Below, in pieces: positions 51,202 through 59,844 of a DNA stretch of 64,000 nucleotides. The translations under genes were made by a program, and so were the position numbers. Location of the stretch: NCBI GenBank assembly GCA_018433675.1, contig JAHDQS010000005.1, forward strand, positions 124,001 through 188,000, in the 5' to 3' direction. The first letter of the stretch is position 1. The number at the start of each line of letters is the position of its first letter. The notes under the pieces are model-generated. The model was not told where the DNA came from. It did no database searches and was given only the letters and a program-made list of their open reading frames with translations. The DNA comes from Clostridia bacterium (GTDB taxonomy: Bacteria; Bacillota; Peptococcia; DRI-13; SM3-B62).

Positions 51202-52707
51202 CTATTCACCCGCATTTTTTATGCCTAATATTTGCAATTCTTTTTCCGTCAAACCTATCCCCCTGAGCATCAGACGGTTTCCCCGCAAGCTTTCTATCGC
51301 ATTTATCCCCATACCGCCTAACATTTCCTGGATTTCATGCTTCCAGGCCCGCAGAAGATTTCGGGCCCTTTGGGCTCCTAATTCCGGATTTAACCTCTTG
51401 GCAAGCTGCGGATCTTGGGTTGCTATTCCCCAATTGCACTTCCCTGTATAGCATTTTTGACACATATGGCATCCCAAGGCCAACAGCGCCGACGAGGCTA
51501 TATAGACAGCATCTGCCCCCAGGGCTATGGCCTTGACAATGTCCGCACTGTTCCTGATACTGCCGCCGACCACCAGTGAGACCTGGTTTCGAATCGCCTC
51601 CTGACGCAGGCGCGTGTCCACCGCCGCCAGGGCAAATTCTATAGGAATACCTACATTATCACGTATCCTTAAAGGAGCGGCCCCGGTCCCTCCGCGATAG
51701 CCGTCGATGGCGATGATATCTGCCCCGGCCCTGGCGATCCCCGAAGCTATAGCGGCAACATTGTGAACCGCGGCAATTTTTACAGATACAGGTTTTTCAT
51801 AATTCGTGGCTTCCTTTAAGGAATATATCAACTGCCTCAGGTCCTCAATAGAATAAATATCATGATGCGGTGCCGGCGAAATCGCATCGGTCCCCTCCGG
51901 TATCATTCTGGTTTCCGACACCTCTCTTTCCACCTTTTCCCCGGGCAAATGCCCACCGATACCGGGTTTCGCACCTTGGCCTATCTTGATTTCGATGGCA
52001 GCACCGGCCTGTAGATAATCGGCGTGCACTCCAAAGCGACCGGAGGCAACCTGAACAATTGTATTTTCTCCGTATTGATAAAGATCCCGATGCAAACCGC
52101 CTTCCCCTGTATTAAAGTAAGTACCTTCCTGTTTTGCTGCCTCCGCCAAGGATTTGATGGCATTCAAACTGATGGAACCAAAGGACATGGCGGAAAACAT
52201 GATAGGCAATTCCAATTCCAATTGAGGAGGTAATTTTTTTTGCAGTTTTCCTTCCTTAATCGACAATGAATCCGGTTTGCGACCAAGATGAGTTTTTAAT
52301 TCCATTGGTTCCCGCAAAGGATCAATAGAAGGGTTTGTCACCTGAGAAGCGTTCAAGAGAATATTATCCCAATAAACCGGATAAGGACGGTCATTTCCCA
52401 TACCAGTCAAAAGAATCCCGCCGGTCTCGGCTTGAATATATATTGCTCTGACAGCCTCGGCTGTCCAGTTGGAATTTTGTCTTAGTTCATTAGGATTTTT
52501 CCTGATAGTTAGTGCTCCGGTAGGACACAAGGTTACACAACGCTGACAATTAACACATTGGTGCTCTTCAGAAATAATCTCGTCATCTTCTTCATCATAG
52601 CGATGGACCTCATTGGCACATTGTTGAACACAAACCTTGCATTTAATACAGCGTTCTTTGTTGCGCTCGATAAGAAAAGAAGGAGTTACATAACTTTTTA
52701 GACTCAT
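51202..52707 (-). CDS. FMN-dependent glutamate synthase catalytic subunit (archaeal-type GltS)
   Basis: The 501 residues start with two [4Fe-4S] sets (C20-C30 and CVNCQRCVTLC, about 52-62). The FMN-binding synthase barrel follows (MFSAMSFGSISLNAIKSLAEAA, GEGGLHRDLY, GRFGVHADYL, IKIGQGAKPGIGGHLPGEKV, AGADIIAIDGYRGGTGAAPL, VGGSIRNSADIVKAIALGADAVYI), with the [3Fe-4S] set CHMCQKCYTGKCNWG near 413-427. It performs the reductive amination of 2-oxoglutarate. The glutaminase and GXGXG domains are encoded separately on either side. Confidence 0.92.
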   Translation of the reverse strand: MSLKSYVTPSFLIERNKERCIKCKVCVQQCANEVHRYDEEDDEIISEEHQCVNCQRCVTLCPTGALTIRKNPNELRQNSNWTAEAVRAIYIQAETGGILLTGMGNDRPYPVYWDNILLNASQVTNPSIDPLREPMELKTHLGRKPDSLSIKEGKLQKKLPPQLELELPIMFSAMSFGSISLNAIKSLAEAAKQEGTYFNTGEGGLHRDLYQYGENTIVQVASGRFGVHADYLQAGAAIEIKIGQGAKPGIGGHLPGEKVEREVSETRMIPEGTDAISPAPHHDIYSIEDLRQLIYSLKEATNYEKPVSVKIAAVHNVAAIASGIARAGADIIAIDGYRGGTGAAPLRIRDNVGIPIEFALAAVDTRLRQEAIRNQVSLVVGGSIRNSADIVKAIALGADAVYIASSALLALGCHMCQKCYTGKCNWGIATQDPQLAKRLNPELGAQRARNLLRAWKHEIQEMLGGMGINAIESLRGNRLMLRGIGLTEKELQILGIKNAGE

Positions 52708-52735
52708 ATCTATCTACCCTTTCTGCTCCCGGTAT

Positions 52736-53902
52736 CTAAGAATTTATTGCAATCTTTTCTTGTTCTGTTCTTACAGGAACACGTGTTGGTTGCGAAGCTT
52801 CCAGCAAACCTATCACCGGCTCGCCTCCCCGCGGCATCCACATGTGTTCAGGTTTTGAACAAACCTGGCGTATGGCTGCCTCCTCACTGGCAACATAGAG
52901 ATAATCTCCCTTCGTAGCCGCTATGGACGGACGCAGCTTGATGCGGTCATTGAGGGCTATCATTCCCTGATTTGTACCGATAAGAATTGAAAAAGGTCCG
53001 TTTACAAGGAAGCCTCCATATACTACTCTAATTGCCCGCAAGATTTCTTTCTCTTTTTTGTTCATCCTGTCTATCTCGTGCCAAAACGGACTCGCCATTG
53101 CCTTGACAATAACATCCAGCGGCAGACCCTGCCTTCTCATCAGATAATCGAAAATATAGGCCACAACCTCCGTATCGGTCTGCAAGACACATTTATATCC
53201 ATACATTTCTAATTGCCTGCGATTCGCGTCATAAGACGAAATCTCGCCATTATGAACAACCGAGCAATCCAATAAGGTGAAAGGATGAGCTCCCCCCCAC
53301 CAACCAGGTGTATTAGTCGGAAAACGCCCGTGAGCAGTCCAAAGATATCCGCTGTACTCCTCGAGTCGATAGAACTCCCCGATATCCTCCGGGTATCCGA
53401 CCCCTTTAAAAGCGCCCATGTTCTTTCCGCTGGAAAAGATATAGGCACCGTCTATTTCACTGTTCACCCTCATTACAAAACGGACCACAAATTCTTCCTC
53501 GTCAACCTCTTGCTTCACCAAGACCCTATGCTTGGGCCTGACAAAATACCGCCAGATAAGCGGTGCATCCTTGATTGATTTGCTTTTCCTAATCGGTATT
53601 GCTTCGCCGGAAGCTATGATAAAATTCTTTTTAAGTAATGCCTCTATTTCATTCTTAATAGTTGTATGGTCAAAGAAAAAATGAAATGCATATTCTTCTT
53701 TGAATTCCGGGTATATTCCGTAGGCAGCAAATCCCCCTCCCAATCCGTTGGAACGATCGTGCATCACGGCAATGGAGTTGATAATGTCTCCGCCGCCAAA
53801 GACCCGGCCCTTTTTATTCATAATTCCACTGATTGCACAACCCGATGGAATCCTAATCTGACCTTCCCGTAACATATATACTACCTCCTTTGACACAGAC
53901 AA
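52736..53902 (-). CDS. Class II glutamine amidotransferase subunit (GltB N-terminal-like)
   Basis: The 388 residues correspond to the glutaminase domain of GltB, which releases ammonia from glutamine. The nucleophile is expected to be Cys22 in RIPSGCAISGIMNKKG, so residues 1-21 would be removed to free its amino group, as in GltB and PurF precursors. Other family segments are GLGGGFAAYGIYPEF, AHGRFPTNTPGWWGGAHPF, VVHNGEISSYDANRRQLE and DTEVVAYIFDYL. It is the first gene of the five-gene unit, preceded by a TATAAT and a large palindrome. Confidence 0.9.
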   Translation of the reverse strand: MSVSKEVVYMLREGQIRIPSGCAISGIMNKKGRVFGGGDIINSIAVMHDRSNGLGGGFAAYGIYPEFKEEYAFHFFFDHTTIKNEIEALLKKNFIIASGEAIPIRKSKSIKDAPLIWRYFVRPKHRVLVKQEVDEEEFVVRFVMRVNSEIDGAYIFSSGKNMGAFKGVGYPEDIGEFYRLEEYSGYLWTAHGRFPTNTPGWWGGAHPFTLLDCSVVHNGEISSYDANRRQLEMYGYKCVLQTDTEVVAYIFDYLMRRQGLPLDVIVKAMASPFWHEIDRMNKKEKEILRAIRVVYGGFLVNGPFSILIGTNQGMIALNDRIKLRPSIAATKGDYLYVASEEAAIRQVCSKPEHMWMPRGGEPVIGLLEASQPTRVPVRTEQEKIAINS

Positions 53903-54143
53903 AGTATTTATTGTTCTATATTATAACAGCATTTTTTCAGTATTACAGGGGTTTTGGTAAGTTATATTGTATACGTTAGATATATACTGTATACTGTTAT
54001 ATAATAATGTGTGCAGTATACAGTACTCCCTAAGACCAATCAAAAAAAGAGAAAAGTTGATTCGCTACCGTATATTACCGATAAGAATCAACTTTTCTCT
54101 TGCTTTTTACTCTACTTTAACTATTCATTTGCGAAGATTATAT
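53903..54143. promoter_or_regulatory. Control region of the glutamate synthase unit
   Basis: This 240-base gap contains no gene. On the minus strand a TATAAT (plus-strand 53920-53925) lies 18 bases upstream of the glutaminase gene start. Further upstream, TACTGTATACTG (53985-53996) and CAGTATACAGTA (54014-54025) form a perfect 12-bp inverted repeat around 17 A/T-rich bases, and TGTATAC recurs at 53968-53974. This looks like a regulator-binding site. The MFS terminator (54041-54101) occupies the right end. Confidence 0.6.
54041..54101 (-). terminator. Terminator of the MFS transporter gene
   Basis: A perfect 17-bp inverted repeat (54047-54063 against 54085-54101, core AAAAGTTGATTC) with a 21-base loop is followed on the minus strand by a T7 tract, 43 bases after the MFS stop codon. 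Confidence 0.85.
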
Positions 54144-55580
54144 TTAATCGTGCACAGCAGTCTTTTTATGTGTCACGATTGTTTTTCCGCGAACCAGCGA
54201 GACAAGCATCCCTAACACCGCAAGCCCAACTGCTACAATGAATGCATCGTGCTGAGCCATAATAAGAATATTGTTAGTTGCCGGTAACCCTTCACTGGAA
54301 AACTGCTCCGTATAATATAACGTCCTACCGGTATAAACCGCACCGGCCACAGCTACCCCAAGGGCTTGTCCGATGCTGCGCATCATAGCAACCATTCCTG
54401 AAGCCACACCGTTTTGTTCCCTGGCAACACTTCCCATTACCGCATTTGTATTAGGAGAAGCAAAAAGCCCTGCTCCTATACCGACTATTGCCATAATAAG
54501 AGCTATCTGCCACAAGTTCTCCCCCCCATCCAGGGAACTCAAGAGGAGCACTCCGACGGCTATGACCCCCAATCCTACTGATGAAAGCAAACGCGAACCT
54601 ATGCGGTCACTCATCATGCCACTCACCGGCGCGACAAACATCATTGCCAAAGGCATGGCAGCCATAATCAATCCGGCTTGTCTTGAAGGCAATTGCAAAA
54701 CATCAAGCAGATAAAAAGGCATCAAGAACACGACTGCATACTGCGTCATAAAACAAATCATATTAGCGGCATTAGCAGCGGCAAACAATCTGTTTTTGAA
54801 TAATTGTAACTGTATCATGGGATATGCCCCTCGAGCCTCTAGGTATATAAAGATTGCCATAAAAACTGCAGCGGCCATAAAAATCATAACAATCCTCGGT
54901 GTCTGCCAACCCCATTCCCCACCAAGATTCATACCCAATAAAAATAGCATCAAACTGGCAAAGATCGTCAAGGCCCCGCCTATATCGAATTTTTGCTTTA
55001 CACCCCTCTTAGAGGGCAAAATACGTAATGCCCAAAAAAAGGCCAGAATACCGACAGGAACATTGACAAGAAAAATTGAACGCCAACCGTAATACTCCAT
55101 CAAAAGCCCCCCTATACTGGGCCCTGCCGCCAATCCGATTGAAACAAATACCGCATTGATTCCGATTGCTTTCCCTCTTTCATTAGGCGCAAAGGAATCT
55201 GCGATAATAGCCTGAACTACCGCAACAATCATACTTGCACCAATAGCCTGCATACCACGCAAGATAATTAAACTGAGAATATTTGGGGCTAAGCTGGTCA
55301 GTAACGAAAAAATAGTAAATACGGCAAATCCGCATAAATATACTTTTTTGTGACCAAACATATCACCCAGCCGCCCAAAGGTCAACAGAAGGCTGCTCAT
55401 CAGCAATAAAAAAATCAAAACTACCCATTCCACATCATGCAGCGTTGTTCCGAAATACTCACTAATACCCGGCAAGGCGATATTAACGATACTGATGCTC
55501 AACGCGGTCATAAAAGCAGCCAGTGATGTATTTGATAATACCTGCCATTTATATTTTTCAAAGCCTAGTATTTTCCTCAT
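54144..55580 (-). CDS. MFS drug exporter, DHA2 (EmrB/QacA) family
   Basis: The 478-residue polytopic membrane protein has roughly fourteen hydrophobic segments and DHA2 motifs: SNTSLAAFMTALSISIVNIALPGI (motif D1-like), LTFGRLGDMFGHKKVYL (motif A) and GLAAGPSIGGLLMEYYGWRSIFLVNVPVG (motif C and following). Proton-driven efflux of hydrophobic compounds is likely; the substrate is unknown. A GAGG site precedes the ATG. It is a single-gene unit with its own terminator and no adjacent TetR or MarR regulator. Confidence 0.9.
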   Translation of the reverse strand: MRKILGFEKYKWQVLSNTSLAAFMTALSISIVNIALPGISEYFGTTLHDVEWVVLIFLLLMSSLLLTFGRLGDMFGHKKVYLCGFAVFTIFSLLTSLAPNILSLIILRGMQAIGASMIVAVVQAIIADSFAPNERGKAIGINAVFVSIGLAAGPSIGGLLMEYYGWRSIFLVNVPVGILAFFWALRILPSKRGVKQKFDIGGALTIFASLMLFLLGMNLGGEWGWQTPRIVMIFMAAAVFMAIFIYLEARGAYPMIQLQLFKNRLFAAANAANMICFMTQYAVVFLMPFYLLDVLQLPSRQAGLIMAAMPLAMMFVAPVSGMMSDRIGSRLLSSVGLGVIAVGVLLLSSLDGGENLWQIALIMAIVGIGAGLFASPNTNAVMGSVAREQNGVASGMVAMMRSIGQALGVAVAGAVYTGRTLYYTEQFSSEGLPATNNILIMAQHDAFIVAVGLAVLGMLVSLVRGKTIVTHKKTAVHD

Positions 55581-55701
55581 AACAAAACCTCATCTCGAAT
55601 GTGCATTATATAATCATTGTTAATCTATTTGCCTGAACTGTAATAAATCCATAAACATCATTATAACATCAATATACCGGTCAATAATACCATTATATAA
55701 A

Positions 55702-55739
55702 AGAAACCCCCTCTTGGCGCTATACACCGGGGAGTTTCT
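55702..55739 (-). terminator. Terminator after the tandem P-loop gene
   Basis: On the minus strand AGAAACTCCCC and GGGGGTTTCT pair around a 17-base loop, followed by TTTTATATAA, 16 bases after the stop codon. Confidence 0.75.
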
Positions 55740-55754
55740 GTTATTCATTTAAAT

Positions 55755-56873
55755 TTATTTTCCTGCATAATCAAGTATCCTCTTGAGCAATTCTCCCTTT
55801 TTTCTACCAACAGCATCAAAGTCCATTGCCTCTATGTAGGGAATCTCTATTTCATCATGTATCGCCTTTGCTTTATTGATACTCGCCCAAGCACGTCTTA
55901 AATTACCGTTGATTCTTTCTTTCGCACTCTGAATTTCTTCTTGGTAAGCTTCACATGTTACTACGTCAAGATACTTGTTTAGATTCAAAACTTCTATACT
56001 GTTTAACCCTTGCACCAAACCGGGATCGAAATTAAGATGTTCATTCTCTCTCAACACAGCCACATTTAACTTTGGAAAAACAAGCAATTCCAGCAATGCA
56101 GGTTCAAAAGGACAATGATAAGCCTGGCACTCCACTCCCAATAAATCCCCTTGCTTAAACACGGTTTGCATAATCTGATCCCCGCCGCTACCAGGTTCGC
56201 CTTTAATAATAAACAGTTTGCCTATGTCTTGAAGAATGGTTTCAATATAATTAATAAGTCCAGCCGGAGTATTAGCACTGGCAAAAAGACGCCGTATTGA
56301 CCCTGTCTTGGAATGTTGAGGATTATGCTCTTCGAAAACCTCGCAGACCACTTCTCGACACAATTTATTTACCTCATACCGGTCAACCATTTCCTCATGA
56401 TAGCTTCTCAACTCATCTTGAGCTACTTTTGCCTCTTTCAAATAACTATAGGCGGTCCTGAAATAGCGACCTATCCTTTTATTATATCTGATTATCTCTT
56501 CCTTCTTTGCAACAAGCTTGCCTTCATCCCAAAAATCCCCTAAATGTACAATCTCATCAACAGCCCCCGGATATCTGGGGTCCAAAATATGCGGTGCCGT
56601 CCCATCTATTAATGCCACACCAATGCTTAAAATCACAACCCCGTCTAAAGAAGCGTTATCCGAAGAACAATGATGAAATTCAACGTCATAACCCATTTCC
56701 AGCATTGCCATCCCTACATCTTTCATCAGGGTAGACTTTCCTACACCTGGCCCGCCTTTCATAATAAAAACACGGTTTGCCTCAGGCCCAATGATATTTT
56801 CGTACAAGGAATAAAAACCCTCCGACGTGTTATTACCCGGGAACACTCTTTTTATCCTTCCCTTTTTCAACAC
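55755..56873 (-). CDS. Tandem P-loop ATPase-fold protein (PRK06851-like)
   Basis: This 372-residue protein of unknown function has two similar halves. The first half has a complete Walker A in FIMKGGPGVGKSTLMKDVG (about 38-56), with FHHCSSDNASLDGVVI after it. The second half has a matching FIIKGEPGSGGDQIMQTVF (about 222-240), in which the GK(S/T) of the P-loop has become GGD, so that site probably cannot bind nucleotide normally. The arrangement matches the conserved PRK06851 group in Firmicutes. It stands alone between two terminators. Confidence 0.8.
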   Translation of the reverse strand: MLKKGRIKRVFPGNNTSEGFYSLYENIIGPEANRVFIMKGGPGVGKSTLMKDVGMAMLEMGYDVEFHHCSSDNASLDGVVILSIGVALIDGTAPHILDPRYPGAVDEIVHLGDFWDEGKLVAKKEEIIRYNKRIGRYFRTAYSYLKEAKVAQDELRSYHEEMVDRYEVNKLCREVVCEVFEEHNPQHSKTGSIRRLFASANTPAGLINYIETILQDIGKLFIIKGEPGSGGDQIMQTVFKQGDLLGVECQAYHCPFEPALLELLVFPKLNVAVLRENEHLNFDPGLVQGLNSIEVLNLNKYLDVVTCEAYQEEIQSAKERINGNLRRAWASINKAKAIHDEIEIPYIEAMDFDAVGRKKGELLKRILDYAGK

Positions 56874-56970
56874 CGCATCTCCCCTTCCGACTTATATTTT
56901 CAAACAACCGGTGCAGCACCATATAATCCTATGTTAGATAGTTGAAAACCGTTACAGCAAACCACCCCTC

Positions 56971-57001
56971 AAAAACAAAAAAGCCCCGCATTTAGCGGCG
57001 C
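56971..57001 (-). terminator. Terminator after the HD-GYP gene
   Basis: On the minus strand GCGCCGC-taaat-GCGGGGC (one mismatch) is followed by TTTTTTGTTTTTG, about 20 bases after the HD-GYP stop. Confidence 0.75.
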
Positions 57002-57021
57002 ATATTTGTAATAAATTGTTC

Positions 57022-57594
57022 CTAACCTTGATCATTACGAAAATTTTTCATGAGAGCAAAAACAACATCCTGATCATATCCGGGTCGGCAAAGTTCTTTA
57101 TAAACCTCGCTTTTAGGCAAAGGCGGTCGATAGGGACGCAAGTTGCTCATAGCATCAAATACATCCGCAACAGCAACAATCCTTGCCGCCATCGATATCT
57201 CATCCCCTTTAAGATTATAGGGGTAGCCACTGCCGTTCAAACGCTCATGATGCAGGACAATGCCTTCTGTGACCTGTGCCGGTACATCGGAGAAATTAAT
57301 ATTAATAAAGCGAATACCAAGCTGAGGATGCTGAGACACTATGTACATATCCCTATCCGGCAATCTGCCCGGATAATTGATCATTTCTGTCATAAATACC
57401 TTCCCTACGTCGTGCAGTAAACCCGCCAGAGTGATATAAGAAACCTCTTTTTTGCTGTAGCCGAATTCAGAGGCAATCCTTTCACATAACTTCCCTACTC
57501 GAATAGAATGCTCCCAAGTACCCTTATCGCATTTTTCCATGGTACCCTGAAGAAAATTCCTCAACCACTCTCTCTGCATTCTCGTACTCAGCAT
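57022..57594 (-). CDS. HD-GYP domain protein (probable cyclic-di-GMP phosphodiesterase)
   Basis: HD-GYP proteins hydrolyse cyclic di-nucleotides. This protein is little more than the domain: EHSIRVGKLCERIA, LAGLLHDVGKVF (HD metal pair), HHERLNGSGYP (HHExxxGxGYP signature) and ISMAARIVAVADVFDAMSNLRPYR. There is no receiver or sensor domain, so activity may be constitutive or controlled by partners. An AAGGAGG site 5 bases before the ATG at 57592-57594 sets the start, giving 190 residues; the longer frame to 57708 is upstream leader. Confidence 0.88.
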   Translation of the reverse strand: MLSTRMQREWLRNFLQGTMEKCDKGTWEHSIRVGKLCERIASEFGYSKKEVSYITLAGLLHDVGKVFMTEMINYPGRLPDRDMYIVSQHPQLGIRFININFSDVPAQVTEGIVLHHERLNGSGYPYNLKGDEISMAARIVAVADVFDAMSNLRPYRPPLPKSEVYKELCRPGYDQDVVFALMKNFRNDQG

Positions 57595-57804
57595 ACGGGC
57601 CTCCTTAATCGCATCCGTCGTAGTCACACAAAGTATAAAAATACAATTATTCTCTTCTCCGTTAAATATTTTATAATATATTGTTATTTTTTGCAAAACA
57701 ATTTCCAAATTTCAGTGAATGTTTCTGAAAATATTTCCTTGCTTTTTTCGCTCTTCTGCTCTACTATATACATTGTAAAGCATGATAACTCAATACCGAT
57801 TCAA

Positions 57805-57948
57805 AATCTTCGGGGACAGGTGAAATTCCTTACCGGCGGTAATCCTTCTCATTCTTGCACCAACGAGAATGTACGGTAGCCCGCGAGACATAGTGCATGA
57901 TCTGGTGAGATTCCAGAGCCGACAGTTAGAGTCTGGATGAGAGAAGAA
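57805..57948 (+). promoter_or_regulatory. FMN riboswitch (RFN element)
   Basis: The conserved RFN pieces appear in order: GGGGACAGGTGAAATTCC, TACCGGCGGTAAT, a variable hairpin (CATTCTTGCACCAACGAGAATG region), AGCCCGCGA, GGTGAGATTCCAGAGCCGACAGT and TAGAGTCTGGATGAGAGAAGA. It lies directly upstream of ribD and is followed by a terminator hairpin, so FMN binding should cause premature termination of the riboflavin operon. Confidence 0.96.
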
Positions 57949-57989
57949 ATGTGGTATAGCTAGTGGTATGGCTATATGAATAATTTCTC

Positions 57990-58017
57990 CCGGGAGATAT
58001 TTTTTCTCCCGGTTTTT
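57990..58017 (+). terminator. Riboswitch-controlled terminator ahead of ribD
   Basis: CCGGGAGA (57990-57997) pairs with TCTCCCGG (58005-58012), followed by TTTTT. An overlapping alternative TCTCCCGGGAG pairing just upstream could act as part of the antiterminator. It lies 18 bases before the ribD start. Confidence 0.9.
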
Positions 58018-58034
58018 CTATTTGGGGAGGTACA

Positions 58035-59162
58035 ATGAGCACTGAAGTAACAAGCGCCGAAAACACAAACATAAAATACATGAAAAAAGCTTTGGAACTG
58101 GCAGCATTGGCTAAAGGTCGTACCAGTCCCAATCCTCTTGTAGGCGCAGTCGTCGTAAAGGATAACGAAATAATGGGCGCCGGTTATCACCAAAAAGCCG
58201 GTGCACCACACGCCGAGATTCATGCCCTCAAGGCAGCAGGTAAGGCTGCAAGAGGAGCCGACCTCTACGTAACACTGGAACCATGCAATCATACAGGCAG
58301 AACTCCACCCTGTACCGAGGCAATTATCAAAGCAGGTATCAAGCGTGTTTTTACCGCCGTCAGTGATCCTAACCCCCTGGTGGCAGGCAAAGGATTAAAG
58401 AGGCTGCAAGAAGCAGGTATCGTCGTTACTACGGGGTTAATGGAAAAAGAAGCCCGCAAATTAAATGAGTTCTTTTTCAAATACATCCAGACAAAGCTGC
58501 CCTTTATCGGTGTCAAAGCTGCCATGACACTAGATGGGAAAATCGCAACAGTAAGCGGCGAATCAAAATGGATCACAGGCGATGAGGCACGCCTCCACGG
58601 ACACCGGCTGAGAAATACTTACGATGCGATCCTGGTGGGTGTCGGAACGATAATTGCCGATAACCCCAGCCTTACCTGTCGTCTTCCCGATAATACGGGT
58701 CGGGACCCTATCAGGATAATTCTTGACAGCAAGCTTTCCCTGCCCCTTGATTGCAAAATACTGCACCTGCAATCCACGGCTCCTACCATTATTGCCACCA
58801 CCGGACAAGCCCCGGCTGATAAGAAAAAACAACTCGAAAAACTGGCTCTGGTATTAACGGTAAATGACGGACCAAAAGTAGATTTGGCAAAACTAATGCC
58901 ACAATTGGGTAAAATGAACATTACAAGCATCCTGGTGGAAGGAGGCAGCACCGTTAACGGCTCGTTCCTCCATCATAACCTTATCGATAAATTTCACCTT
59001 TATTACGCACCGAAAATTATCGGCAATAGCCTCGCACCCGGACCTTTCAATGCAGGAAGCAGAGTCCCGCTGGCCGATGCACCAAGATTAGAGGACATTA
59101 CAATATCCTGCCTGGCTGACGATATCCTCCTTGAAGGTTACCCTATCAGAAAGGGTGAGTAA
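58035..59162 (+). CDS. ribD: Bifunctional riboflavin deaminase/reductase RibD
   Basis: RibD performs the second and third steps of riboflavin synthesis. The N-terminal deaminase (about 10-150) has the zinc motif HAEIHALKAAG and PCNHTGRTPPCTEAI. The C-terminal reductase (about 155-370) starts PFIGVKAAMTLDGKIATVSGESKWITG and includes ILVEGGSTVNGSFL. The 375 residues are normal length. GGGGAGG precedes the ATG. It is the first gene of the operon and directly under the FMN riboswitch. Confidence 0.97.
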   Translation: MSTEVTSAENTNIKYMKKALELAALAKGRTSPNPLVGAVVVKDNEIMGAGYHQKAGAPHAEIHALKAAGKAARGADLYVTLEPCNHTGRTPPCTEAIIKAGIKRVFTAVSDPNPLVAGKGLKRLQEAGIVVTTGLMEKEARKLNEFFFKYIQTKLPFIGVKAAMTLDGKIATVSGESKWITGDEARLHGHRLRNTYDAILVGVGTIIADNPSLTCRLPDNTGRDPIRIILDSKLSLPLDCKILHLQSTAPTIIATTGQAPADKKKQLEKLALVLTVNDGPKVDLAKLMPQLGKMNITSILVEGGSTVNGSFLHHNLIDKFHLYYAPKIIGNSLAPGPFNAGSRVPLADAPRLEDITISCLADDILLEGYPIRKGE

Positions 59163-59163
59163 C

Positions 59164-59817
59164 TTGTTTACAGGAATCATTGAAGATTTAGGAACAATTA
59201 AATCCTTACAAACTACACAAAAATCGGCAAAAGTCCATATCCAATCTCCCCTCATCGTCTCTGATATTAAAATAGGGGACAGTATTGCTGTCAATGGTAT
59301 TTGCCTTACGGCGGTTGCCTTTGACACCTCATCTTTCAGCGTTGACGTTATGATGGAAACCCTGCACAAAACCAATCTCGGAAAGCTCAAGCCGGGTCAA
59401 AAGGTCAATTTAGAAAGAGCCCTGCGCCTAAGCGATCGTTTGGGAGGCCATTTGGTAAGCGGACACATTGATGCCACGGGAACCATTCAAGAAAAGACGA
59501 TTCAGGAGATTGCAACCGTGCTTAAGATCATTTATCCTCCGGGAATGGATAAGTACCTCATCCAAAAAGGCTCTGTTGCTATTGACGGCACCAGTTTAAC
59601 TATTGTTGAAGTGAAGCCGCCCTGCTTCACGGTTTCCCTCATTCCACATACCAGGGGTTTAACAACCCTCGGTCTCAAGGATGTCGGTGACACCGTCAAT
59701 CTGGAATTTGACATAATAGCGAAGTACCTTGAAAAGCTTAACAACTCCTCACAAACCTCTGACGGTACTTCCCCAGGTGTCAGTTTAGCTTTTCTGGCTG
59801 AAAACGGATTTGCCTAA
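59164..59817 (+). CDS. ribE: Riboflavin synthase alpha subunit RibE
   Basis: Riboflavin synthase converts two 6,7-dimethyl-8-ribityllumazines into riboflavin plus the pyrimidinedione. The protein (217 residues) shows the internal duplication of two lumazine-binding domains: FTGIIEDLGTI ... GDSIAVNGICLTAV ... DVMMETLHKTNLG in the first, and GGHLVSGHIDATG ... KGSVAIDGTSLTIV ... LIPHTRGLTTLG in the second. The TTG at 59164-59166 (family start MFTGIIE) follows an AAGGG site and lies 1 base after the ribD stop. Upstream in-frame codons are inside ribD. Confidence 0.96.
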   Translation: MFTGIIEDLGTIKSLQTTQKSAKVHIQSPLIVSDIKIGDSIAVNGICLTAVAFDTSSFSVDVMMETLHKTNLGKLKPGQKVNLERALRLSDRLGGHLVSGHIDATGTIQEKTIQEIATVLKIIYPPGMDKYLIQKGSVAIDGTSLTIVEVKPPCFTVSLIPHTRGLTTLGLKDVGDTVNLEFDIIAKYLEKLNNSSQTSDGTSPGVSLAFLAENGFA

Positions 59818-59844
59818 TATTTTACTTACGAGGTGAAACTAGCA

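Noticed and set aside
54047-54101. Long perfect inverted repeat considered as an insertion-element end
   Set aside because: No transposase or target duplication is nearby, and the T run on the minus strand after the MFS gene makes it a terminator.
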